In this document: in pieces, positions 6,550 through 15,318 of the stretch | How positions within the stretch are numbered: the first letter of the stretch is position 1 | Layout of the letters: each line of letters begins with the position of its first letter | Source of the DNA: Thermoplasmata archaeon UBA184 | GTDB taxonomy: Archaea > Thermoplasmatota > Thermoplasmata > Lutacidiplasmatales > UBA184 | Assembly (NCBI GenBank): GCA_002495185.1 | Contig: DAEB01000013.1 | Location: 1 to 25,600 of the forward strand | Reading direction: 5' to 3' | Length of the DNA: 25,600 bases | The notes under the pieces: generated by a model | The model's database searches: none | The model's input: only the letters and a program-made list of their open reading frames with translations | Told to the model about the DNA's origin: nothing | Made by a program: the position numbers and the translations under genes

Positions 6550-7455
6550 CTACGCCGCGACCATCCGCTCGAGGGCGACCCGCGCCTTCCGCGCGGTCTC
6601 CTCGGGGACCTCGATCCGGTACTGGTCGAGCGCGAGCGAATCCCGGATGTCCTCGAGCGTGATCTCCTTCATGTACGGGCAGATCGCGCCCGCGTCGATC
6701 GGGGTGAACCGCGTCGACGGGTTCAGCTTCTCCATGCGGTGGAGGATCCCGACCTCGGTCGCCACGAGGACCTCGGGAGCTCGGGTCTCCTCGGCGAAAC
6801 GGACCATCCCGTCGGTCGAGAGGACCCGGTCGACGGTCGACATCGCCTGGGTCGCGCACCCGCACTCCGGGTGGGCGATGACCGGCGCCCCGGGGTGCTC
6901 GGTGCGCGCCCTCTCGAGGTCCTCGGGCCGCAGCTTCGCGTGGACGGGGCAGTCCCCGACCCAGAGGTGCATCGCGCGGCCGGTCCGCTTGCGGACGAAC
7001 TCTCCGAGGAACATATCGGGGAGGAACAGGATCTCGCGGTCCGGCGGCACCTGCTCGACGATCTTGACCGCGTTCGAGCTCGTGCAGCAGACGTCCGCTT
7101 CCGCCTTCACGTCGGCCGAGGTGTTGATGTACGCTACGACCACGGCGCCGGGATGCTCCTTCTTCCACGCGCGCAGCTGCTCGGCCGTGATCGAGTCGGC
7201 GAGGCCGCAGCCCGCCTTCAGGTCCGGGAGGAGGACCGTCCGCTTCGGGTTGAGGATCTTCGCCGTCTCGGCCATGAACCGCACGCCGGCGAAGACGATG
7301 ACCGAACGGTCCGACTCCATCGCCTTTCGGGAAAGGTAGAGCGAATCGCCCACGTAATCGGCGAGGTCCTGGACCTCGGGTCGCTGGTAGTTGTGCGCGA
7401 GCAGGACCGCGTCCCGCTCCTCCTTCCGTCGGAGGATCTCTTCCTGGAGCGTCAC
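6550..7455 (-). CDS. nadA: Quinolinate synthase NadA
   Basis: NadA condenses iminoaspartate with dihydroxyacetone phosphate to quinolinate, using a 4Fe-4S cluster, in de novo NAD synthesis. The 301-residue protein shows AHNYQRPEVQDLADYVGDSL at residues 20-39, near the family N-terminus. The three expected cluster ligands are C83 (LKAGCGLAD), C169 (LWVGDCPVHA) and C259 (AGAICPYMKEIT); the spacing closely follows Thermotoga NadA (81/168/254, from memory). HPECGCATQAMSTVDRVLST at about 195-214 and ATEVGILHRMEKLNP at about 232-246 are further signatures. The start is GTG at 7455, 27 bases after the nadC stop, without an obvious ribosome-binding site. No nadB or aspartate dehydrogenase gene is in the window, so the iminoaspartate source lies elsewhere. 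Confidence 0.97.
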   Translation of the reverse strand: MTLQEEILRRKEERDAVLLAHNYQRPEVQDLADYVGDSLYLSRKAMESDRSVIVFAGVRFMAETAKILNPKRTVLLPDLKAGCGLADSITAEQLRAWKKEHPGAVVVAYINTSADVKAEADVCCTSSNAVKIVEQVPPDREILFLPDMFLGEFVRKRTGRAMHLWVGDCPVHAKLRPEDLERARTEHPGAPVIAHPECGCATQAMSTVDRVLSTDGMVRFAEETRAPEVLVATEVGILHRMEKLNPSTRFTPIDAGAICPYMKEITLEDIRDSLALDQYRIEVPEETARKARVALERMVAA

Positions 7456-7482
7456 CGGCGCCGTTCTAGGACGCGCAGCGTC

Positions 7483-8355
7483 TTAACGGGGCCGGGGGCG
7501 CAGGACGAGATGGAACGGGAGCGCGGGCGCGGAGTGGGTGATCCCCCCGAGACTGACGGCATCCGCGCCCACGGACCGGTAGCTCCGGACCCCCTCGGGA
7601 GTGATCCCGCCGGAGAGCTCGACCCAGACACCGCTCCGAAGCCCCGCCCGCTCGAGCGCCCGGACGATCGTCCGCGCCCGGCGGGGGCCTACGTTGTCGA
7701 GGAGGAGCGCATCCGCCCCGGCGCGCACCGCCCGGACGGCGTCAGCGGCCGAACGGACCTCTACCTGGACCCGTTCGCCGGGCCGAGCGCGCGCCCGGGC
7801 CCGTCGGACGGCTTCGGAGAGCGGCACGAGCGCGAGGTGGTTGTTCTTGATCAGCACCGCGTCCGAGAGGTCGCGGCGATGCGGCCGTCCTCCTCCGTCG
7901 ACGACCGCGGCCTTCTCGAGGTCGCGAAGGCCCGGAAGGGTCTTCCGCGTCGCCCAAACCTCGAGGGGGTGTTTCGCCCCCCGGGCGGCGTCGACCGCGC
8001 GACGCGTCGCGCTCGCGACCCCGCTCGCGTGCATGAGGAGGTTGAGGACCGTCCGTTCGACCGCGAGGATCCGGCGCGCGTCCCCGCGAAGCCACAGCAC
8101 GACGCTGCCCGGTCGGACCACCGTCCCGTCCCGACGGGCATCGAGCACGCGGAGCGCGAACGCCCGCGCGCTCGCGCGCGCCGCCTCCATTCCCGAGAGC
8201 ACTCCCGTCGCTTGCGCGATGACGAGGCCTTCGGCCGGGATCGTCCCGTGGATCACGAAGCGAGTGGTGCGGTCCTCGCGGGCCCGGTCCTCGTCGAGCG
8301 CGCCTCGGGCGAGCGCGGACGCCGACCCCGCGGGCCTCCGTTCACGGGGCGTCAC
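7483..8355 (-). CDS. nadC: Nicotinate-nucleotide pyrophosphorylase (carboxylating) NadC
   Basis: NadC converts quinolinate and PRPP to nicotinate mononucleotide, CO2 and pyrophosphate, the step after NadA. The 290-residue protein has the family's full set of motifs. These are ERTVLNLLMHASGVAS at about 100-115, ATRKTLPGLRDLEKAAVVDG at 135-154, and HRRDLSDAVLIKNNHLALV at 159-177 with the phosphate-binding lysine. LLLDNVGP follows at 217-224, and VELSGGITPEGVRSYRSVGA at 245-264. The GTG at 8355 is chosen because it overlaps the upstream ATPase stop by 14 bases and gives the normal family length; an earlier ATG at 8409 would add 18 low-complexity residues. It sits directly upstream of nadA, so both late steps of quinolinate use are co-transcribed. 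Confidence 0.95.
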   Translation of the reverse strand: MTPRERRPAGSASALARGALDEDRAREDRTTRFVIHGTIPAEGLVIAQATGVLSGMEAARASARAFALRVLDARRDGTVVRPGSVVLWLRGDARRILAVERTVLNLLMHASGVASATRRAVDAARGAKHPLEVWATRKTLPGLRDLEKAAVVDGGGRPHRRDLSDAVLIKNNHLALVPLSEAVRRARARARPGERVQVEVRSAADAVRAVRAGADALLLDNVGPRRARTIVRALERAGLRSGVWVELSGGITPEGVRSYRSVGADAVSLGGITHSAPALPFHLVLRPRPR

Positions 8356-10723
8356 CGTCGGCCTCCCGCGCCTTGAGCGCGCGTCGGAGCCGCTCGAAGT
8401 CCTCCGCAATATCGGGCCGGATCGACGGGAGGTTGCGGCGCTCGAGCTCGCTCACGCGGCGCCGGGCGCTGGCGCGGTCTCCGCGGGCGTACGACAGCTG
8501 GGCGAGCCGGAGCACGACATCGACCTCGTCCGCCGGTGCGTTCAGCTCCCGCACGAGCCGGTACGCCTCGAGGAGGTCGGCCTCGGCGAGGTCGTACTCG
8601 CCCCGGTCGATCGCGATCTTCCCGCGGATGATCATCGCCTGGACGAGCCCGAACCGGTCGCCGATCCTCTCGAGGATCTCCCGGGCCCGCTCGGCCTTCT
8701 CGACCGCCTCCTGGAACTGTCCGGCGTCCCGGAGGATGTCCGCCGTGTTGAACAGCGCCCATCCGACGCGGCGCGGGTCCTGGGCCTTCTCGGCGAGGCG
8801 GATCGCTTCCGCGAACTCCGCGATCGCCTCCTCGTGCCGGGGGGTCGGGGACGGAAGGCTCGTGATGAGGACCCCGAGGAACAGGTGGGCCTGCGCCGAC
8901 TCGCGGGCCGGGCCGACCCGCTCGAGCGCGGCCGCCGCCTCCCGCGCCTCCGCGATGGCGGGCTCGGGCTGGTTCATCATCATCAGGACCCCGGCGCGCC
9001 GGGACTGCCCCAGGGCGGTGGCGCGTTCGTTCCCCGCCTCGCGCGCGAGACGGATCTCCTCGGTGTGCTGCGCGAGCGCCTCGGGGTAGTGCGCCTCGTA
9101 GAAGAGGGCCTCGCCGAGGAGACGGTGCGCTCCGACGCGCACGAGGAGCTGGCCTTCGAGCCCGGGCGACGAGAGGACCTTCTGGGCGACCTCGCCGGCC
9201 GCTCGCCAATCGCCGCGGTCGCTGAGGACGCGCGCCAGATAGATCTCGAGCGTCGCCCGGCTCCGGGGCGAGAGACGCGCGTCGTCCCGGTTGCGGTCGA
9301 GGAACTCCCGGAGGATCCCCTCCGCCTCCTGAAGGTGTCCGAGCTCGTTGGTCGTGCGCGCGAGCTCGAGGACGAGCTCCGACTCGGTGTTGCGGTCGTC
9401 GGGGCTCATCGTGCGCTGGCTCTCGAGCGCTCTCGAAAGGTGGTCGCGCGCGACGTCCGGGGCGAGCGCCCGGTTCGCGATCTCGGCGGCGATCCGGTTG
9501 TACTGGACGGATTTGTCGTCGACGTGGCCCAGGTAGAAGTGGCGCGCGAGCGCGTAGATCGTCGTGAGGTCCGCGTTCCCCATCGCCTCGAGCGCTTCGC
9601 CCGCGCGCTTGTGGAGGAGCCGACGGCGGCTCTCCGTGAGACGACCGTACGCGTCCTCGCGGAGGCGGTCCTCGGGGAACGCGAGGGTCTCGCCCGGCCG
9701 CTCGTAGAGGAGGCCGTGCCCCACCAGGCGGTCGACCGCCTCGGCGAGACGCTCCTCGTCCTCTCCGCTCGCCCGCAGGAGGACGCCGAACGGGAACTCG
9801 GGACCGAGGACCGCCGCGACGTCGAGCGTGCGATGCGCCTCCTGGTCGAGCGGCGGGAGCGGGGCTCCGGCCGGCCCGGCCTCCTCGCTCACCGAGATGC
9901 GGCGGTCGAGCTGCTGGAGAAGGAGCGGGTTCCCGCCCGTCTCCGAGTAGCGACGCGCGACCTCCTCGGGGGTGAACTCGCGCGTCGGATCGTTCATCTT
10001 GAGGTAATCGGCGACCTCGCCGCTCGTCATCGGGCGCAGGATGATCCGTCGGGCGTGCGAGGAGTTCTCGAACGCTTCGAGGCGCGCCCGCCCGGACTCG
10101 GAGAGGGAGGCGTACGGCCGGCTGGTCGCGAGGATCCAGAGCGGACGGTTCTGCAGCTGGTTCGCGAGGAACTCGACCGCCGCGACGGACGACTCGTCCG
10201 CCCGGTGGAGGTCCTCGAGGACGAGGACCATCGGGCCCCGATGGGTGAACTCCGCGAACTGGTCGGCGATCCCCGACCAGACGCGCTCGCGGGACGACTC
10301 CCCGCGGTCGTCGGTCTCGAGGAGCGCCTCGAGCAGCCGTTCGTCGAGCGCGGTCGGCGCCGGGAACGTCGGCTCCCCGACGCGCGGCGCGAAGCCGATC
10401 AGGAACGGGTCGCTGCCGAGCGTCGGCGCCTCGTCCGAGCGGAGGACCGGGTCCTCGCGCGCGCTCTGAAGCGCGGAGCGGATCAGCGAGAACGGAGGCG
10501 GGTCGTCGAGCGCGAGCGCCCGGCCGACGAGCACGCGGACACCGCGGGCGCGGATGTCCCGGACGAGGTCGGCGACGAGCGCCGACTTCCCGACCCCCGT
10601 CCCCCCGACGAGAAGGGTGACCCCTCCCGCCCCGGCCCGTGCGTCCTCGAACCGGCGATGGAGTGCCTCGACGGTCTCCACCCGGCCGACGAACGGACGA
10701 CGAGCCTTGGCCTCGGCCGCCAT
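8342..10723 (-). CDS. Large P-loop ATPase with TPR-like repeats (AAA_16/STAND-type)
   Basis: The 793-residue protein begins with a PFVGR-type entry at residues 10-14 typical of AAA_16/STAND NTPases. Walker A is GGTGVGKS at 40-47 and Walker B is VLVLEDLHRAD at about 166-176; a sensor-like WILATSRP follows near 195. A winged-helix-like region at about 325-410 (LDVAAVLGPEFPFGVLLRAS, GLLYERPG) precedes a C-terminal array of helical TPR-like repeats from about 430 to 785. This is the layout of regulatory STAND ATPases (MalT/LuxR-like or COG3899-type), but no C-terminal DNA-binding or enzymatic domain is present. Its function may be signal sensing or scaffold assembly. It overlaps nadC by 14 bases and has its own TATA-like box. 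A link to NAD metabolism is suggested only by position. Confidence 0.85.
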   Translation of the reverse strand: MAAEAKARRPFVGRVETVEALHRRFEDARAGAGGVTLLVGGTGVGKSALVADLVRDIRARGVRVLVGRALALDDPPPFSLIRSALQSAREDPVLRSDEAPTLGSDPFLIGFAPRVGEPTFPAPTALDERLLEALLETDDRGESSRERVWSGIADQFAEFTHRGPMVLVLEDLHRADESSVAAVEFLANQLQNRPLWILATSRPYASLSESGRARLEAFENSSHARRIILRPMTSGEVADYLKMNDPTREFTPEEVARRYSETGGNPLLLQQLDRRISVSEEAGPAGAPLPPLDQEAHRTLDVAAVLGPEFPFGVLLRASGEDEERLAEAVDRLVGHGLLYERPGETLAFPEDRLREDAYGRLTESRRRLLHKRAGEALEAMGNADLTTIYALARHFYLGHVDDKSVQYNRIAAEIANRALAPDVARDHLSRALESQRTMSPDDRNTESELVLELARTTNELGHLQEAEGILREFLDRNRDDARLSPRSRATLEIYLARVLSDRGDWRAAGEVAQKVLSSPGLEGQLLVRVGAHRLLGEALFYEAHYPEALAQHTEEIRLAREAGNERATALGQSRRAGVLMMMNQPEPAIAEAREAAAALERVGPARESAQAHLFLGVLITSLPSPTPRHEEAIAEFAEAIRLAEKAQDPRRVGWALFNTADILRDAGQFQEAVEKAERAREILERIGDRFGLVQAMIIRGKIAIDRGEYDLAEADLLEAYRLVRELNAPADEVDVVLRLAQLSYARGDRASARRRVSELERRNLPSIRPDIAEDFERLRRALKAREADGDAP

Positions 10724-10753
10724 CGTTCTGTCGGAGTAGATGGGACCCTCCGA

Positions 10754-10760
10754 CTATTTA
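10754..10760 (-). promoter_or_regulatory. TATA-like box for the ATPase-nadC-nadA transcript
   Basis: TAAATAG on the minus strand overlaps the gcvT stop codon (TAA at 10758-10760). Its centre is 34 bases before the ATPase ATG, predicting a leader of about eight bases. It suggests the NAD genes can be transcribed separately from the molybdenum-hydroxylase operon upstream. Confidence 0.45.
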
Positions 10761-11942
10761 GGAGCGCGGCCGAGAGGACTTGAGGAACGGAAGCGCGACC
10801 ACGCGGCCGGGCACCTCCCGGCCCCGGACCTCGAGCGTCACGGAGGTCCCGGGAGCCGCGAGCTCCGCAGGGAGGTACGCGAGCGCGATTCCGATCCCGA
10901 GCGTGGGGGAGAGCCCTCCGCTCGTCGCCTGGGTCACCGGCCGACCGTTCGCACGGACCGGCGTCCCGTGGCGGGGGATCGCGCCCGGCTCGCGGACCTC
11001 GATCCCGACGAGGCGCTGCTTGGGGCCCTCTGTGCGCTCCTTCTCGAGGACCGAGCTCCCGACGAACGGGTGGTCGAAGTCGACGAACCGGTCCTGGCCG
11101 GCCTCGATGGGAGTGTGGTCCCGGTGGAACTCCTGTCCCGAGAGAAGGTACCCCTTCTCGAGCCGGAGCGTGTCGCGGGCACCGAGGCCGCAGGGAACCG
11201 CGCCCTGAGCGAGCAGGCGCTCCGCGAGCGCGTCGGCCTCGGCCGCCGGGACGAACACCTCATAGCCGAGCTCCCCGGTGTAGCCCGTACGGCTGACGAG
11301 CAGCCAGTCCGAGAGCGCGTCGGGGATGTGGAGCCCGAGACGACCCGTCCGCGGTCCGGTCTCCTCCTTCTTCGGGAAGAACCGGATGTGGTAGAACGCG
11401 AGCCCCGAGAGGTCCCAGGGGAAGATCGCCTCGAGGGCGGTCCGAGCGTTCGGTCCCTGGACGGCGAGGAGCGCCACCGGTCCGTTCCAACGGCCAATCT
11501 TGGTGTCGGGGCCCCGGTGCTGACGGAGGATCTCCTCGACCTCGTCCGCCCGGCTCGCGTTCGGGACCGCCACAAACGAGCGGGCCAGCTCCTCTCCCGT
11601 GTCGATCCGGCTCACGAGAAGGTCGTCGACGATGAACCCGGTCGACTCGAGGAGGAACGTGTAGCGAACCTGCCCGGGGGTGAGCGCGGCGACGTTGGCG
11701 GTCGTCCGCCGGCCGAGGAGGTCGGCCGCATGCGCTCCGTCCACGGTCAGGATCCCCATGTGGGAGACGTCGAACAGTCCGACGCCCTCCCGGACCGCGC
11801 GGTGCTCGGCGAGGATGCTCGTGTAGTAGAGCGGCATCTCCCAGCCCGCGAACGGGACGAGATGCCCTCCGTGCCGGAGGTGGAAATCGTAGAGGGCGGT
11901 GCGGCGCAGCGGCGCGGCGGGGGCCGGCGATGCTTCGCTCAT
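10758..11942 (-). CDS. gcvT: Aminomethyltransferase, GcvT family (glycine cleavage T protein)
   Basis: GcvT releases ammonia from the aminomethyl-lipoyl arm of protein H and passes the one-carbon unit to a folate or pterin carrier. The 394-residue protein matches the family throughout. LVPFAGWEMPLYY is at about 28-40 and REGVGLFDVSHMG at 51-63. GFIVDDLLV at 102-110 carries the conserved acidic pair near the catalytic aspartate. QGPNARTAL, SRTGYTGELGYEVFVP and CGLGARDTLRLEKGYLLSG follow in order, and a C-terminal beta-barrel closes the protein. The ATG at 11942 overlaps the stop of the PurP-like gene by four bases. No gcvH or gcvP is in the window. Co-transcription with PurP-like and molybdenum-hydroxylase genes is unusual, so a GcvT-like demethylase acting on another methyl donor remains possible. 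Confidence 0.92.
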   Translation of the reverse strand: MSEASPAPAAPLRRTALYDFHLRHGGHLVPFAGWEMPLYYTSILAEHRAVREGVGLFDVSHMGILTVDGAHAADLLGRRTTANVAALTPGQVRYTFLLESTGFIVDDLLVSRIDTGEELARSFVAVPNASRADEVEEILRQHRGPDTKIGRWNGPVALLAVQGPNARTALEAIFPWDLSGLAFYHIRFFPKKEETGPRTGRLGLHIPDALSDWLLVSRTGYTGELGYEVFVPAAEADALAERLLAQGAVPCGLGARDTLRLEKGYLLSGQEFHRDHTPIEAGQDRFVDFDHPFVGSSVLEKERTEGPKQRLVGIEVREPGAIPRHGTPVRANGRPVTQATSGGLSPTLGIGIALAYLPAELAAPGTSVTLEVRGREVPGRVVALPFLKSSRPRS

Positions 11943-13096
11943 GTGACGATCTCCGCGAGACGGCCCTGCTCGGACGCGGTCCGGATCTCGAGCGCGATCC
12001 GGCGGCCGCTGCTCATCGGCCCGCGATAGAGGGCGTTGCCGTACGGGTGGCCCAGGGCGAGATGGACGTTCGTCCCGCCGCCGATCCGCGCGGCGACGTC
12101 GAAGACGACCGGGCGACCCGTCCGGTCGATGCAGGTCTGCAGGCAGAACGGTCCGAGGATCCCGGGCGGGTAGCGAGCCCGCGCCGCGTCCACGAACTTC
12201 TCGCCCATGCGGAAGACCTCCTCGAGGATCGACTCCCGCACGGTCAGGGTCCCGTGGCCGACGACCAGGTACTCGGGAATCCGGTCGGAGTCGTTGAGCT
12301 CGAGCTGCTGGGCCGCGGGGAGGCGGACGAGACCGTCCAGGTTCGACTCGCGGCGCTCGTCCACACCGAGGAGCTCGAGTCCCTGGTCGCGCGGCACGAG
12401 CGGGGAGAAGAAGAAGTTGAAGTTGAAGACCGGACCGAGGACGTACTCCTCGATGCGGGCGGTCTCGAGGTCGCTCGGGAGGACCGTCCCCCGTGCGACG
12501 AGGCGGTCGACCTTGGCGCGGTACTCCGCCGCGGAGGCGACCGTGAAGAACCCCCGCTCGAGCCGACGCTTGGCGTGCGGGAGCTTCACGATCGCGAGGC
12601 GGTCGATCGCCTCCGGGCTCGGAATCGGGCGGGGCGTGGCGATCCCCGCCTGCTCGAGAAGCGTGTAGTAGTTCTCGCGTTCGCTCCGTTCCTCGATCCG
12701 AAGGAGGGCGCGGGAACCGACGATCGGCACCCGGAACTCGTCCTCAATCGCGTCGAGCGGAACGTACGAGCTGAACGCCCGGTTGGGCACGAGCACGACG
12801 CCCTGGCTCCGAAGGCGTTCCTGGACCGCCGGGGTGACGATCTCCGCGAACTTCGGAAACGTCCAGACGTCGTCGACGCACCCGCGGACTCGGGAGCCGT
12901 CGGCGGAGCGCACCGTCCGGAAGTACCGAGTGTACGTCGCGTCCCGGCCGGCCTCGGCGAGGATGAGGCTCCGGAGGCCCTCGCTCACGGCACCGTCCGC
13001 GACGTCGATCGCCGAGTGCGAACCGACCGTGCCGACCACCGGAGGGGACGGATACTTCGCGGCGAGCTCCCGGATCTCCGCGAGCGAGAGCGACAT
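11939..13096 (-). CDS. PurP-family ATP-grasp ligase (FAICAR synthetase or paralogue)
   Basis: PurP makes FAICAR from AICAR, formate and ATP in archaeal purine synthesis. The 385-residue protein shows VVGTVGSHSAIDVADGAVSE near residue 20 and VPNRAFSSYVPLDAIEDEF near 104. ELLGVDERRESNLDGLVRLP lies near 241, GILGPFCLQTC near 312, and VVFDVAARIGGGTN plus PMSSGRRIALEIR near the C-terminus. All of these align with the PurP fold (DUF1246/DUF1297). The glycine-rich ATP-grasp loop is atypical: KLPHAKRRLERGFF replaces the GAKGGKGYF type seen in Methanocaldococcus PurP, so the enzyme may be a paralogue with another acceptor. The ATG at 13096 fits the family's N-terminal length; a GTG at 13108 is an alternative. 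It sits 14 bases after the molybdenum-hydroxylase large subunit and overlaps gcvT by ATGA. Confidence 0.85.
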   Translation of the reverse strand: MSLSLAEIRELAAKYPSPPVVGTVGSHSAIDVADGAVSEGLRSLILAEAGRDATYTRYFRTVRSADGSRVRGCVDDVWTFPKFAEIVTPAVQERLRSQGVVLVPNRAFSSYVPLDAIEDEFRVPIVGSRALLRIEERSERENYYTLLEQAGIATPRPIPSPEAIDRLAIVKLPHAKRRLERGFFTVASAAEYRAKVDRLVARGTVLPSDLETARIEEYVLGPVFNFNFFFSPLVPRDQGLELLGVDERRESNLDGLVRLPAAQQLELNDSDRIPEYLVVGHGTLTVRESILEEVFRMGEKFVDAARARYPPGILGPFCLQTCIDRTGRPVVFDVAARIGGGTNVHLALGHPYGNALYRGPMSSGRRIALEIRTASEQGRLAEIVT

Positions 13097-13110
13097 GCCC
13101 GGAGGCACGG

Positions 13111-15318
13111 TTAGAGGAGCTTAAGCGCTCGCGCCACCCGCTCGGATGAGAGCGGAAGTTCGGTGATGTGCGCTCCCGTCGCGTCCCGCACCGCGAGAGC
13201 GACGGCCGCTGCGACCGGGATGATCGGCGGCTCGCCGAGGCCCTTCGCCCCGAACGGCCCCGCGCCGGGGAATCCTTCGACGAACGCGACCTCGATCGGC
13301 GGGACGGACCCGAGGGTCGGGAGCCGATAGTCGAGAAGGCCCGCGTTCAGGAGACGTCCGTCCTCCGACCAGATCGCCTCCTCGGTGAGCGCGGTCCCGA
13401 GGCCCATCACGACCCCACCCTCGACCTGCGCCGGGGCCGTCGCGCCGTCGATCACGGTCCCGATGTCGTGGAATGCCGCGTACCGCGTGACCCGGACGGT
13501 GCCGGTCTCGCGGTCGACCGCGACCTCCGCGACGTGCGCGGCGCCGGTGAAGTCGGTGTAGGGGTAGAACGTCCCGACGTCGACCTTCGTCTCGTCGATC
13601 TCGCCGCCCTTTCCGTAGTGCTTTCCGACCGCGACGAGGCCCCCGGCGCGGCGCTCCGAGTCGGACAAGAGGTCCCGGATCGTCCTTTCGCCGGCCGCCG
13701 CGGTCACGACGATCTCTCCGTTCCGGACCGAAAGTCGGACGGGGCCGGAGCGGTTCGTTCGCCGCCGGAGTTCCTCGAGGAGCGAGCCCACCGCCTCCTC
13801 GGCCGCGCGTCCGAGGGCCGCCGTCGTACGACTGCCGAAGACTCCCGAGTCGAACGGAGCATGGGCGGTGTCCTCGTACTCCACCGTCACCCGCTCGCGC
13901 GGGAGGCCGGTCGCGCGGGCGACGACCGCAGCGACCCCGGCGAGCACGCTCCCGCTCCCGATCTCGCGCTCTCCCTGGACGACCGTGAGCTCGGTCGGGG
14001 AGAGGCGGAGGCGGGCCTCGCCCCCCGCCCCCGTTCCTGTCGACCAGAATCCGACCGCGACCCCGACTCCCGCGTCGGGGCCTTTCTCCGCTCGCCATCG
14101 AGCCGCGGTGGCGCGGGCCCGCTCGAGCGCCGTCGCGAGCCCGAACGGTCCGACCGTCTGTCCCATCGGCGTCGTCGTCCCCTCCTGCCACAGGTGGGAG
14201 GCGCGGAAGGCGACGCCATCGAGTCCGACCTCCCGCGCGACGTGGTCGAGGTGCGACTCGAGGGCGAAGACGCACTGCGGGGCGAACGGGGCCCGATGCG
14301 GGCCGAACGCCGGTTTGTTGGTCATCACCGCGTACCCCTCGACCTCGAAGGCGGGCGTACGGTACGGTCCGAGCAGGAACCCGATCGAATAGCCGGTCGC
14401 AAAGTCCCGGCCCGGAAGGGACGTCCCGACGTCGAGGAGGAGTCGGACGCGGCGCGCGACGATCGTCCCGTTCGTGACAGCGGTCTCCATCCGGACGACC
14501 GACGGGAGCGTCGTGCGCCCGAGGAGGAACTCTTCCCGGTAGGTCAGGGAGAGCTTGACCGGGCGGCCGGAGGCCTTGGCGAGCAGCAGCGCATACGGCT
14601 CGATCAGCGCGGCGTTCTTTCCTCCGAATCCGCCGCCGACCCAGGTCCCCTCGACGACGACCTTCTCTTCCGGAACGCCGAGGAGGGACGCGATGTCCTC
14701 GCGGAGGCCGAAGGGCGTCTGGGTCGAGCTCCGGACCCGCCAGAGGCCGCCGTCGACCATGGCGAGACACGCGTGCGGTTCGATCGCCACCTGATGCACG
14801 CTCGCGGTCCGGTAGGTCTCTCGAACGACGGTCTCCGCGCTACGGAAGACCGCCTCGACGTCCCCGCTGTGAGCTCGCACATGAGCCGCGATGTGGGGCG
14901 AACCCTCCGCCTCCGGTCCCGGCCAATCCGGGAAGAGATCCTCGAGGTCCGAAACGACCGGAAGAGATTCCACGTCGACGCGGACCGCCCGAGCGGCCTC
15001 GCGCGCCCGCTCGAGGGTCGGAGCCGCGACGGCGGCCACGGGCTGATGGCGAAACACGACCGTCTCGCTCGGGAAGACGGGTCGTTCGGCATCGCCGTGG
15101 GCGCCGGAGAGAAGGGAGGCAACGTCGGCGGCGCCGACCGCCACGACGCCCGGCAGCGCCCGGGCCGGCGCGAGGTCGACCGCGCGGAGACGGCCGTGCG
15201 CGGTCGGGGAGGGGACGAGCGCCGCCCAGAGCATCCCGGGAAGCTCGAGGTCCATCCCGTACACCGCGGAGCCGGCGAGCTTCGGAGAAGCGTCCGGTCG
15301 GGGGCGGAAGGTGCTCAT
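13111..15318 (-). CDS. Molybdenum hydroxylase large (Mo-cofactor) subunit, xanthine dehydrogenase/CO dehydrogenase family
   Basis: The 735-residue catalytic subunit belongs to the xanthine oxidase family, which hydroxylates purines, aldehydes, heterocycles or CO with water as oxygen source. The N-terminal hammerhead domain begins at LAGSAVYGMDLELPGMLWAA (about 14-33). The Mo-pterin loop VGGGFGGKNAAL is at 227-238. The C-terminal FGAKGLGEPP carries the catalytic glutamate at about E696. The active-site loop is TNKPAFGPHRAPFAPQ at 333-348. This is neither the AYxCSFR of form I CO dehydrogenase nor the AYRGAGR of form II, so the substrate is open and CO is unlikely. The ATG at 15318 overlaps the small-subunit stop by four bases. 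No XdhC-type maturation gene is nearby. Confidence 0.93.
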   Translation of the reverse strand: MSTFRPRPDASPKLAGSAVYGMDLELPGMLWAALVPSPTAHGRLRAVDLAPARALPGVVAVGAADVASLLSGAHGDAERPVFPSETVVFRHQPVAAVAAPTLERAREAARAVRVDVESLPVVSDLEDLFPDWPGPEAEGSPHIAAHVRAHSGDVEAVFRSAETVVRETYRTASVHQVAIEPHACLAMVDGGLWRVRSSTQTPFGLREDIASLLGVPEEKVVVEGTWVGGGFGGKNAALIEPYALLLAKASGRPVKLSLTYREEFLLGRTTLPSVVRMETAVTNGTIVARRVRLLLDVGTSLPGRDFATGYSIGFLLGPYRTPAFEVEGYAVMTNKPAFGPHRAPFAPQCVFALESHLDHVAREVGLDGVAFRASHLWQEGTTTPMGQTVGPFGLATALERARATAARWRAEKGPDAGVGVAVGFWSTGTGAGGEARLRLSPTELTVVQGEREIGSGSVLAGVAAVVARATGLPRERVTVEYEDTAHAPFDSGVFGSRTTAALGRAAEEAVGSLLEELRRRTNRSGPVRLSVRNGEIVVTAAAGERTIRDLLSDSERRAGGLVAVGKHYGKGGEIDETKVDVGTFYPYTDFTGAAHVAEVAVDRETGTVRVTRYAAFHDIGTVIDGATAPAQVEGGVVMGLGTALTEEAIWSEDGRLLNAGLLDYRLPTLGSVPPIEVAFVEGFPGAGPFGAKGLGEPPIIPVAAAVALAVRDATGAHITELPLSSERVARALKLL

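Noticed and set aside
7601..10783. Plus-strand open frame of about 1,060 codons
   Set aside because: Antisense to nadC and the ATPase, both supported by clear motifs. Composition is arginine/acidic-rich with no domain; a shadow of codon bias.
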